DNA of 14,786 nucleotides, from assembly GCA_036502765.1 (NCBI GenBank), contig DASXXX010000090.1, positions 1 through 14,786 on the forward strand, written 5' to 3'. The stretch's first letter is position 1. Each line of letters starts with the position of its first letter. Below, in pieces: positions 1-7,283 of the stretch. The position numbers and the translations under genes were made by a program. This DNA comes from DASUAS01 sp036502765. GTDB lineage: Bacteria > Actinomycetota > Acidimicrobiia > IMCC26256 > DASPTH01. The notes under the pieces are model-generated. The model was not told the origin of the DNA, ran no database searches, and was given only the letters and a program-made list of their open reading frames with translations.

Positions 1-11
1 GGGGTCACTGG

Positions 12-950
<939 letters not shown>

Positions 951-955
951 ACGTC

Positions 956-973
956 CCGGCGCCCGGGCGCCGG
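956..973 (+). terminator. GC palindrome after the sigma gene, candidate terminator
   Basis: Six bases after the sigma factor stop lies a perfect 18-base palindrome, CCGGCGCCCGGGCGCCGG. It can fold as a 7-bp stem with a 4-base loop. No T-run follows, so it is not a classical intrinsic terminator. GC-rich actinobacteria often have U-less hairpins at gene ends. Function is inferred from position and structure only. Confidence 0.45.
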
Positions 974-986
974 TGCGCATCGCCTC

Positions 987-1021
987 CTCGCTGTCGTCCG
1001 CTCGCTGTCGTCCGCTCGCTG
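987..1021 (+). repeat. 14-bp tandem repeat, 2.5 copies
   Basis: The unit CTCGCTGTCGTCCG occurs at 987-1000 and 1001-1014, followed by a partial third copy (CTCGCTG) at 1015-1021. It lies in the 180-base gap between the sigma gene and the molybdoenzyme gene. The rest of 951-1130 shows no convincing ORF. The repeat may be low-complexity slippage or a dispersed genomic repeat; no role can be assigned. Confidence 0.6.
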
Positions 1022-1115
1022 CGCTCGCATCACGAAGGCTTCGGTCGGGCGACGCTCCCCGTCGCCGTGCGCCTGGTTCTGCGCTCTCACCGTCTGGGCC
1101 CGCTCGTCGCAGCTG

Positions 1116-1124
1116 TGAGATAGT
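1116..1124 (+). promoter_or_regulatory. Possible extended -10 element of the molybdoenzyme gene
   Basis: TG-A-GATAGT forms an extended -10-like element ending six bases before the ATG at 1131. Transcription would start at about 1131, giving a leaderless or nearly leaderless mRNA. No matching -35 box is seen, and there is no convincing Shine-Dalgarno sequence before the ATG. Weak sequence-only prediction. Confidence 0.25.
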
Positions 1125-1130
1125 TGACTG

Positions 1131-3335
1131 ATGCAACGACATTTCGTCACGTGTCCGCTCTGTGAGTGCATGTGTGGGCTGCAGGTCGACGTCGAGGACC
1201 AACACGTCAAGCTGATCCGCGGTGACCGCGACGACGTGTGGTCGAAGGGCTACCTGTGCCCCAAGGGCACGACGCTCGGACACCTGCACGACGACCCCGA
1301 CCGGCTGCGCGAGCCGATGGTGCGAGACGGCGACACGTGGCGAGAGGTGTCGTGGGACGAGGCGTTCGCGCGCTGTGAGGAGCTCATCCACGGCGTCGTC
1401 GAGCGCCACGGCATCACGGCCGCCACCGCGTTCGTCGGCAACCCGGTCGGCCACAGCTTCACGCTCGGCCGCTACATGCCGCTGTTCATCGGGCAGTCGG
1501 GGATGCCGTACATCTACTCGTCGGGGACCATCGACCAGTGGCCCAAGAACGTCTCTTGCATCCTGATGTACGGGAACATGTGGAAGATCCCGGCACCCGA
1601 CATCCAGCGCACCGACTACCTCATCTGCATGGGCGGCAACCCGCAGGCATCGGGCGGCTCACTGCTCGCGTGTCCCGACGTCCTCGGTGAGCTCGACGGC
1701 ATCCGCGCGCGCGGCGGGACGGTCGTCGTGATCGACCCGCGCCGCACCGGCACCGCCGACCACGCCGACGAATGGGTGCCGATCCTCCCCGGCACCGACG
1801 CCGCGTTCCTCCTCGCGATGTGCAACGTGCTCTTCACCGAAGGGCTCACGACGCTCGGCGCGCTCGAGGAGAAGGTGAAGGGCATCGACGTCGTGCGCGA
1901 CGTGTGCGCGGAGTTCACGCCCGAATCGGTCGAGACCTTCTGTCGCGTCCCCGCCGGCACCATCCGTCGCCTCGCGCGCGAGTTCGCCGCTGCGCCGACG
2001 GGCGCGGTGTACGGACGCATCGGGCTCTGCAACCAGGAGTTCGGCACGCTGGCGTCGTGGTTGGTCGACGTGGTCAACATCGTCGTCGGCAAGTTCGATC
2101 GTCCCGGTGGGCTCATGTGGGGCAAGCCGGTTGCGTGGCCGATGGCCTGGATGGCGTCGACCGCCAAGGACGGACCTCGCGCCTTCGGCAAGTGGACGTC
2201 GCGCGTGTCCGGTGTGCCCGAGGTGCTCGGACAGGTCCCGGCCGCCTTCATGGCCGAGGAGATCGCGAGCCCGGGCGACGGGCAGATCAAGATGCTCTTC
2301 ACCGTCGCCGGCAACCCCGTCATCAGCGTGCCCGACTCGGCGCGGCTCGAGGCTGCGCTGCCCGAGCTCGAGTGCATGATCAGCGTCGACAACTACCTCA
2401 ACGAGACGACCCGCTTCGCCGACGTGATCCTCCCCGGCCCGTCGCCGCTCGAGTCGCCGCACTTCGACGAGGTGCTGTGGGGATGGGCCGCGCGCAGCGG
2501 CGCCAATTGGAGCGACCCGGTCTTCCCGCCGTCGCCCGACCGGCCCGACGAAGGCCGCATCGTGGCCCGACTCGGCTGGCTCTGCACGGGTGGGAAGAAC
2601 GAGGACTTCGACTTCGAGACCCTCGACGACGCGTGGTTCTCCGCGCTCTGCCGCTCGCAGAAGCTCGACGCCGCCGAGATCCTGCCGCACTACGACGGCG
2701 GCGGCGCGGAGCGGATCATCGACCTGCAGGTGCGCACCGGCCCCTGGGGCGATCGCTACGGCGAGGTGCCTGACGGCTTGACGCTCGAGCAGATCAAGGC
2801 GCAGCCGCACGGCATCGATCGGGGCCCGATGATGCCGCGCGCCGACGAGATGGTGTGCACCCCCGACGGTCTGATCGACCTCGCACCCGAGTACATCGTG
2901 GCGGACCTGCCGCGCCTGCGCACCCGCATCGCCGAGACTGCCGATGATGGCTTCCGCCTGGTCAGCCGTCGTCACCTCCGTTCGAAGAACTCGTGGCTGC
3001 ACAACGTGAAGGTCCTCGTGAAGGGCAAGGACCGCTGCACGCTCCTCGTGCACCCCGACGACGCGACGGGCGTCGGCCTCGTCGATGGCGGTCTGGCCCG
3101 CGTAACCTCGGAGGCGGGGAGCGTCGAGGTGCCGGTCGAGGTCAGCGACGAGATGATGCCCGGCGTGGTCTCGCTACCCCACGGGTGGGGCCACGACCGC
3201 CCCGGCACCCGGATGTCGGTGGCCCGGGAGCACGCCGGCGTCAACAACAACCTGCTCGCGCCCATGCACTTCTACGACACGCTGTCCAACAACCATGCGG
3301 TGAACGGCATCCCCGTCGAGGTCGTCCCCGCCTAG
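1131..3335 (+). CDS. Molybdopterin-dependent oxidoreductase (formate dehydrogenase/nitrate reductase superfamily)
   Basis: A 734-residue member of the DMSO-reductase superfamily, expected to bind one [4Fe-4S] cluster and bis-MGD molybdenum or tungsten. The N-terminal cluster motif is C8-x2-C11-x3-C15-x27-C43, ending in GYLCPKG. The Mo-bis-MGD domain follows at about residues 50-560, including MGGNP and IDPRRTGTADHAD. The C-terminal dinucleotide-binding domain covers about 600-734 (LVSRRHLRSKNSW, PHGWGHDRPGT). No Tat signal is seen, so it is probably cytoplasmic. In the region that carries the Mo-ligand Cys/Sec/Ser in formate dehydrogenases and nitrate reductases it reads SSGTIDQWPKNVSC (residues 130-143), with no clear equivalent. 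An in-frame TGA at 1125-1127 limits upstream extension. No electron-transfer subunit, FdhD or cofactor gene adjoins it, so the substrate is unknown. Superfamily membership is firm; the specific reaction is not. Confidence 0.9.
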   Translation: MQRHFVTCPLCECMCGLQVDVEDQHVKLIRGDRDDVWSKGYLCPKGTTLGHLHDDPDRLREPMVRDGDTWREVSWDEAFARCEELIHGVVERHGITAATAFVGNPVGHSFTLGRYMPLFIGQSGMPYIYSSGTIDQWPKNVSCILMYGNMWKIPAPDIQRTDYLICMGGNPQASGGSLLACPDVLGELDGIRARGGTVVVIDPRRTGTADHADEWVPILPGTDAAFLLAMCNVLFTEGLTTLGALEEKVKGIDVVRDVCAEFTPESVETFCRVPAGTIRRLAREFAAAPTGAVYGRIGLCNQEFGTLASWLVDVVNIVVGKFDRPGGLMWGKPVAWPMAWMASTAKDGPRAFGKWTSRVSGVPEVLGQVPAAFMAEEIASPGDGQIKMLFTVAGNPVISVPDSARLEAALPELECMISVDNYLNETTRFADVILPGPSPLESPHFDEVLWGWAARSGANWSDPVFPPSPDRPDEGRIVARLGWLCTGGKNEDFDFETLDDAWFSALCRSQKLDAAEILPHYDGGGAERIIDLQVRTGPWGDRYGEVPDGLTLEQIKAQPHGIDRGPMMPRADEMVCTPDGLIDLAPEYIVADLPRLRTRIAETADDGFRLVSRRHLRSKNSWLHNVKVLVKGKDRCTLLVHPDDATGVGLVDGGLARVTSEAGSVEVPVEVSDEMMPGVVSLPHGWGHDRPGTRMSVAREHAGVNNNLLAPMHFYDTLSNNHAVNGIPVEVVPA

Positions 3336-3360
3336 GTGTAGTTCCCACGGGCCGGTTCGA

Positions 3361-3389
3361 TTGCTCCGGGTTCCGTGGCGGCCTACGAT
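3361..3389 (+). promoter_or_regulatory. Sigma-70 promoter for the 24-aa microprotein
   Basis: TTGCTC (3361-3366) and TACGAT (3384-3389) are separated by exactly 17 bases, a good match to housekeeping -35/-10 geometry. The predicted start is near 3396, giving a leader of about 35 bases to the ATG at 3432. It lies in the 96-base gap after the molybdoenzyme stop. The match is by eye only. Confidence 0.5.
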
Positions 3390-3431
3390 GCTCGTAATCT
3401 CCGCGCCCGTTGCGTCGACCAAGGGGAAACC

Positions 3432-3506
3432 ATGAAGAAGCTGCTCATCATCCTCATCCTGGCTGCGATCGGGATCGCGGTGGCCAAGAAGGTCCGCGAA
3501 GCCTGA
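3432..3506 (+). CDS. 24-residue single-pass membrane microprotein
   Basis: A short ORF encoding MKKLLIILILAAIGIAVAKK plus VREA, 24 residues. It has a basic start (KK), a hydrophobic segment at about residues 4-18 and a basic tail (KKVRE), so a membrane-inserted peptide is likely. An AGGGG Shine-Dalgarno (3422-3426) sits five bases before the ATG. A TTGCTC-17-TACGAT promoter lies upstream and an 11-bp hairpin follows 25 bases after the stop, so it looks like a complete monocistronic unit. It resembles the N-terminal part of the short actinobacterial DLW-39 proteins, but the rest of that family is absent. Function unknown. It could instead be a signal-like leader or a chance ORF, but the signals around it argue for a real gene. 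Confidence 0.6.
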   Translation: MKKLLIILILAAIGIAVAKKVREA

Positions 3507-3517
3507 GGTCGCACCAC

Positions 3518-4294
3518 TCACATCTCTGACGACGGGCCCGCCTCTGGCGGGCCCGTTCGCGTGGCGCGTTCGCGCGTCACGAGGGCGTAGTAGAGGACCG
3601 CCGTCGCCATGCCGAAGAGCGGCGACGTGAGCACGTGCACCACGTACTCGCCGGTCGGTTCCGCCCACGTCTGCGGCAGCAGGTCGAGCAGTGCGCCCGC
3701 CGCGGTCGAGATCGTCTCGCTGACGACGAACGCGAGGAACACGAAGATCGCAACCGGTCGGAACGATCCGCGCACGAGCTGACGGCTCCGCATCGGTGCC
3801 CGCAGCGCTCGTGTGCCTTCGGCCACGACGACCGGGCCGGTGACGACGCCCCAGGTTGCGACCACGAAGCCGGGGATCACGAAGAAGAGGAGCCCGACGC
3901 CCACGCCGATCTCGTAGACGATCATCGCGGTCACCAGCGAGATCCACGGCACCGTGCGCAGGAACTCTCTCGGTCGTGGCAGCTCGGCCCCGTGCAGGTC
4001 GCTGGCCACGATCTTCTCCGACGCCGCCGCGAGCAGTTCGGCGACGAGCAGTTCGAACACGAGCACGATGAAGACGTTGAGCGCGACGTCGCCCAGACGG
4101 AAGCGATCGGTGTCGATCTGCACGCCGTGCGCGACGCCCGTGAGCTCCAGGATCGCCAGCGGCAACCAGAGGAGCGCGGCGATCGACGTGAGGTACCAGA
4201 AGTGCACGCGCCAGAACCGCACCGAGTCGCGGAGCACGGCCCCGAGTGCGACGGGCGCGACGGGCGCGGCGGAGGTGGGGGACGGTGACGACAC
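3518..4294 (-). CDS. Polytopic membrane protein, YciC/DUF975/GDPD-membrane-domain type
   Basis: A 258-residue integral membrane protein with hydrophobic segments at about residues 32-52, 71-93, 120-155 (probably two helices), 178-205 and 215-240. The VIPGFVVATW segment followed by GPVVVAEG and RSRQLVRGSFRPV matches the general pattern of the YciC/DUF975/glycerophosphodiesterase-membrane-domain group. That pattern is a PG kink, a conserved E, then RS..LV.G.FW. No catalytic phosphodiesterase domain is present. The start is GTG, giving a Ser/Pro/Ala-rich N-terminus. The C-terminal TGPPEAGPSSEM tail is encoded by the terminator hairpin, so the last residues may be under RNA rather than protein constraint. 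The gene is convergent with the microprotein and divergent from the tad operon. Exact function unknown. Confidence 0.85.
   Translation of the reverse strand: MSSPSPTSAAPVAPVALGAVLRDSVRFWRVHFWYLTSIAALLWLPLAILELTGVAHGVQIDTDRFRLGDVALNVFIVLVFELLVAELLAAASEKIVASDLHGAELPRPREFLRTVPWISLVTAMIVYEIGVGVGLLFFVIPGFVVATWGVVTGPVVVAEGTRALRAPMRSRQLVRGSFRPVAIFVFLAFVVSETISTAAGALLDLLPQTWAEPTGEYVVHVLTSPLFGMATAVLYYALVTRERATRTGPPEAGPSSEM
3532..3556. terminator. Bidirectional hairpin terminator
   Basis: ACGGGCCCGCC (3532-3542) and GGCGGGCCCGT (3546-3556) form a perfect 11-bp stem with a 3-base loop (TCT). It lies between the plus-strand microprotein and the convergent minus-strand membrane protein. It overlaps the last codons of the latter, encoding part of its TGPPEAGPSS tail. 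No long T-run follows on either strand. Position and symmetry support a shared terminator. Confidence 0.75.
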
Positions 4295-4359
4295 GGCGAC
4301 CGCGAGATCCTAGAAGTCGGGACGGTCGAAGTCTCGCGACGAGGCCGCGAAGTTGGCCC

Positions 4360-4388
4360 TTGACGACCGAAGGGGCGCGTCGTACGGT
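4360..4388 (+). promoter_or_regulatory. Promoter of the tad operon
   Basis: TTGACG (4360-4365, five of six to the -35 consensus) and TACGGT (4383-4388) are 17 bases apart. Transcription would begin near 4395, about 62 bases before the tadZ start codon. It lies in the 162-base intergenic region divergent from the membrane protein gene. It is the only good promoter I see upstream of the seven co-directional tad genes. Confidence 0.55.
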
Positions 4389-4406
4389 GCCCACCTTCCC
4401 CGAGCA

Positions 4407-4446
4407 CTTCCTCCTGCTGCTGGCGCGCGTGCGCCCTGGGAGGAAG
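4407..4446 (+). promoter_or_regulatory. Leader RNA hairpin sequestering the tadZ Shine-Dalgarno
   Basis: CTTCCTCC (4407-4414) is exactly complementary to GGAGGAAG (4439-4446), which contains the tadZ Shine-Dalgarno. Inside this 8-bp stem a second hairpin forms from GGCGC (4422-4426) and GCGCC (4431-4435). A further CCTCC (4451-4455) just before the TTG start can also pair with GGAGG (4439-4443). The pairing would hide the ribosome binding site of the first tad gene. The complementarity is seen directly; regulatory function is inferred. No known riboswitch class is recognised. Confidence 0.45.
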
Positions 4447-4456
4447 GTCGCCTCCG

Positions 4457-5185
4457 TTGCTCATCGCCCTCTGGTCCGCCACCGGCGGATCCGGTACGTC
4501 CGTGTTCACCACTGCGTGCGCACTCGTCCTCGCCCGCCAGGCGCGCGACGCCGGCCACACCACTGGGGTGCGGGTCGCCGATCTCGCCGGCGACCTGCCC
4601 GCCGTCTTCGGACTCGGTGCCGACCCCGACGTCGGCCTCGCCGACTGGCTCGACGCCGGTGCCGAGGCACCGACCGAGGCGCTCGACCGCCTGTTGATCG
4701 AGGTCGCCCCGGGCGTCGCGCTGCTGCCCCGTGGTCGCGGCCCGCGCGTTCCCACCGCGCTGCCCGCGCCCGAGAGCGGCGCCGCGCTTGCGGTCGCGCT
4801 GGCGCAGGGCTCGTCGCCGGTGCTGGTCGACTGCGGCACCGCGCGCGAGCCCGCGGCGCGCGCAGTGGTCGAGGTCGCCGACGTCGCGGTCGTCGTGTTG
4901 CGTGGTTGCTACCTCGCACTGCGTCGGGCGGTGCACTCGCCGCCGCTCGAGCACACGACAGGTGTCGTGCTCCTCGACGAGGGGGGCCGGTCCCTGGGCG
5001 CGAGCGAGATCGGTGAGGTGCTCGACCTGCCGGTCCTGGCCCGGGTCCCGGTCGACAAGGCGATCGCACGCGCCGTCGACGCCGGGGTGCTGCCCACCCG
5101 GCTGCCCGAACTGCTGGCGCGCGCGGCCACCGACGTCGTCCGCCGACTCGGCGTGCGCGGCGGCCGGCGCGGTGAGGCCGCATGA
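4457..5185 (+). CDS. tadZ: TadZ/CpaE-like MinD-type ATPase of the Tad pilus
   Basis: A 242-residue MinD/ParA-fold protein, probably the polar or septal localisation factor of the Tad secretion machine. It begins directly at the first beta strand (MLIALWSATGGSGTS). The deviant Walker A box KGGxGK[ST] appears as T9-GGSG-T14-S15, so both lysines are threonine. VLVDCGT and ADVAVVVLRG correspond to later core strands. Mycobacterial homologues such as Rv3660c (Ssd) carry an extra N-terminal receiver-like domain, which is absent here. The start is TTG at 4457, after GGAGGAAGG at 4439-4447; no earlier start gives a sensible N-terminus. It overlaps tadA by four bases (ATGA). Identity rests on fold, motif and gene order more than on close similarity. 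ATP hydrolysis is doubtful. Confidence 0.8.
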   Translation: MLIALWSATGGSGTSVFTTACALVLARQARDAGHTTGVRVADLAGDLPAVFGLGADPDVGLADWLDAGAEAPTEALDRLLIEVAPGVALLPRGRGPRVPTALPAPESGAALAVALAQGSSPVLVDCGTAREPAARAVVEVADVAVVVLRGCYLALRRAVHSPPLEHTTGVVLLDEGGRSLGASEIGEVLDLPVLARVPVDKAIARAVDAGVLPTRLPELLARAATDVVRRLGVRGGRRGEAA

Positions 5186-6423
5186 GCGTCGCGGCACTCC
5201 CGCCGCCGGCGCTCGCGCCGACCGACGACGGTCTCCTGAAGCAACGGGTCCACCAGCGCCTCGTCAGGCAGGGTGTCGACGATGCGTCGACCGACGTCGA
5301 CACCCTGCGGCGCACGCTGGGAGATCTCCTGCGCGACGAGCAGCCTCTGTTGGCGGCGCCGCGCTTCGACGCGCTCCTCCAGCAACTCACCCACGAGGTC
5401 ACGGGCCTCGGACCGCTCGAACCGCTGCTCGCCGACCCCAGCGTCACCGAGGTGATGGTCAACGGCCCCGGCCGCGCCTACGTCGAGCGTGCCGGTCGTC
5501 TCGAGCCGGTCGCCCTCGACCTCGACGCCGCGGCCATCGTCCACCTCGTCGAGCGGGTGGTGGCGCCCCTCGGGCTGCGCCTCGACCGCTCGTCGCCGAT
5601 GGTCGACGCCCGCCTCGCCGACGGCTCGCGGCTCCACGCCGTGATCCCACCGCTCGCAGTCGACGGACCGTGCGTCACGATTCGTCGCTTCGGTGCGCGC
5701 GCGGTGACGCTCGAGGAGTTCGGGATCGACGGCACCGCGGCGCGGTTCGTGCGCTGGACCGTCGCCGCGGGGTGGAACGTCCTGGTGGCCGGCGCCACCA
5801 GTGCGGGCAAGACCACGCTGCTCAACGCGCTGTCGCAGTCGATCCCGGCCACCGACCGCATCGTCACCATCGAGGAGACGGCCGAGCTCCGCCTCGCGCA
5901 ACCCCACGTCGTCCGCTTGGAGGCACGGCCCCCGAATGCCGAGGGCGCCGGTGGGGTCTCGGTGCGGGAGTTGGTGCGCGCCGCGCTCCGGATGCGGCCC
6001 GATCGTCTGGTCGTCGGCGAGGTGCGGGCGGGTGAGGCGCTCGACATGCTCCAGGCGCTCAACACCGGGCACGACGGCTCGATGTCCACCATCCACGCCA
6101 ACGGTCCGGTCGACGCGTTGGCCCGCCTCGAGACGCTCGTCCTGCTCGCCGATTCCGGGCTGCCGCTCGAAGCCGTGCGCGCGCAGGTGGCGGCGAGCAT
6201 CGATGCGGTCGTCTTCGTCGCGCGCGGTCACGGAGGAGCCCGCCGGGTCGAGGCGATCGCCGAGGTCGACGGCGGTCATCGCGATGGCGCGCGTCCGCTC
6301 TTCGTGCGCCGTGACCGCCACCTCGTGCCGATCGCGCGCGTCACCCGCCCCGCGCGGCGACACGACGCGGCGCGGGTGCTCGACGCGCAATTGTCGGCCG
6401 AGAGGTGTGACCCGCCGTGCTGA
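5182..6423 (+). CDS. tadA: TadA/CpaF secretion ATPase
   Basis: A 413-residue type II/IV secretion ATPase (VirB11/PulE superfamily) that would drive assembly of Flp pili at the inner membrane. After a helical N-terminal domain comes the GLGPLEPLLADPSVTEVMVN segment typical of CpaF. Walker A is G204-ATSAG-K210-TT, the Asp-box region includes TIEETAEL, Walker B is LVVGEVR with E280, and the His box is TGHDGSMSTIHAN with H297 and H305. All catalytic features are intact, unlike in TadZ upstream. ATG overlaps the tadZ stop by four bases and the 3' end overlaps tadB by seven, indicating translational coupling. The M. tuberculosis counterpart is Rv3659c. Identification is secure. Confidence 0.95.
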   Translation: MSVAALPPPALAPTDDGLLKQRVHQRLVRQGVDDASTDVDTLRRTLGDLLRDEQPLLAAPRFDALLQQLTHEVTGLGPLEPLLADPSVTEVMVNGPGRAYVERAGRLEPVALDLDAAAIVHLVERVVAPLGLRLDRSSPMVDARLADGSRLHAVIPPLAVDGPCVTIRRFGARAVTLEEFGIDGTAARFVRWTVAAGWNVLVAGATSAGKTTLLNALSQSIPATDRIVTIEETAELRLAQPHVVRLEARPPNAEGAGGVSVRELVRAALRMRPDRLVVGEVRAGEALDMLQALNTGHDGSMSTIHANGPVDALARLETLVLLADSGLPLEAVRAQVAASIDAVVFVARGHGGARRVEAIAEVDGGHRDGARPLFVRRDRHLVPIARVTRPARRHDAARVLDAQLSAERCDPPC

Positions 6424-7283
6424 CCCTCGTGCTCGTGGTCGTGGGGCCACTCACGTGCACGTGGATGATCGCCGCGGGTCGCCGCGCCGCGGTCGCGGAC
6501 CGGGCGCGGTCACTCGGTCCGCGATCGCGGTGGCGTGTCCCCGCACGAGTCCGGGTCCGGTTGGTCGACGCACTCCGCGACGCCGACCTGGCGTGGACGC
6601 CCGAGGAAGCCGTCGGATACTGGGGCATCGCCGCGGCCGCGGTGGCGCTGCTCGCGAGCGCGGTGGCGCCGGTCCTGGCCGTGCCCGCGGTGTCCGCGGT
6701 CGCGCTCGCGGGGCCCGTGACCTTGGTGTTCGCCCGGTCCCGGCGCGAGCGTGCGTTCGTCGCCGGGCTGCCCTCCGCACTGGAGCAGGTCGCGGCAGAG
6801 CTGCGGGGCGGGGGCACGGTGGCGGCGGCGGTCGACCGTCTCGCCACCCAGCGGGGCGCGGTCTCGGCCGATCTCCGGCGGGTGCACGTGCGCACGCAAC
6901 TCGGACTCCCGCTGGCCGACGCGCTCGCGGGGTGGCCGGTCGACCACGACGCCCCCGGGGTGCGGGCCGCGGCCGGTGCGCTGGCCGTGGCCACCACGAT
7001 GGGTGGGCGTGCCGCCGACGCCATCGACGGGTTGGCGTCGTCGTTGCGCCACCGACTCGACGCCGTCGCCGAGGCGCGCTCGCTCTCGGCGCAGGCCCGC
7101 CTGTCGGCGGTGGTGGTGGGCGCGGCACCCGTCGGGTACCTGGCGTTCTCGGCCATGGTCGACCCCGGCGCGGTCACCACGTTGGTCGCCACCGGCGTGG
7201 GGCGCGTCTGCCTGGTCGTGGGGCTCGGCCTCGAGGCGCTCGCCGCGCTCTGGATCCGACGCATCCTGAGGTCAGAGGGGTGA
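6417..7283 (+). CDS. tadB: TadB inner-membrane platform protein
   Basis: A 288-residue type II secretion F-domain protein, one of the two membrane platform subunits on which TadA acts. It has an N-terminal hydrophobic segment (about residues 2-22), a hydrophobic pair (about 63-103), a soluble F domain with LPSALEQVAAELRGGGTV and TTMGGRAADAIDGLASSLR (about 117-215), and two C-terminal membrane segments (about 227-285). The GTG start overlaps tadA by seven bases. The stop overlaps the tadC start by four. Its position between tadA and tadC matches Rv3658c in M. tuberculosis. Confidence 0.88.
   Translation: MLTLVLVVVGPLTCTWMIAAGRRAAVADRARSLGPRSRWRVPARVRVRLVDALRDADLAWTPEEAVGYWGIAAAAVALLASAVAPVLAVPAVSAVALAGPVTLVFARSRRERAFVAGLPSALEQVAAELRGGGTVAAAVDRLATQRGAVSADLRRVHVRTQLGLPLADALAGWPVDHDAPGVRAAAGALAVATTMGGRAADAIDGLASSLRHRLDAVAEARSLSAQARLSAVVVGAAPVGYLAFSAMVDPGAVTTLVATGVGRVCLVVGLGLEALAALWIRRILRSEG

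Noticed and set aside
1659..3053. 464-codon open frame on the minus strand opposite the molybdoenzyme gene
   Set aside because: It is an antisense shadow of a well-supported gene: His/Arg/Val-rich composition, no domain, and GC-rich DNA makes such frames common.
3174..4394. 406-codon minus-strand frame spanning the membrane protein region
   Set aside because: Arg-rich out-of-frame reading of 3518-4294; the shorter frame has membrane helices and a family pattern, this one has neither.
4909..6450. 513-codon minus-strand frame opposite tadZ and tadA
   Set aside because: No recognisable domain, and the plus strand carries intact TadA motifs through the same bases.
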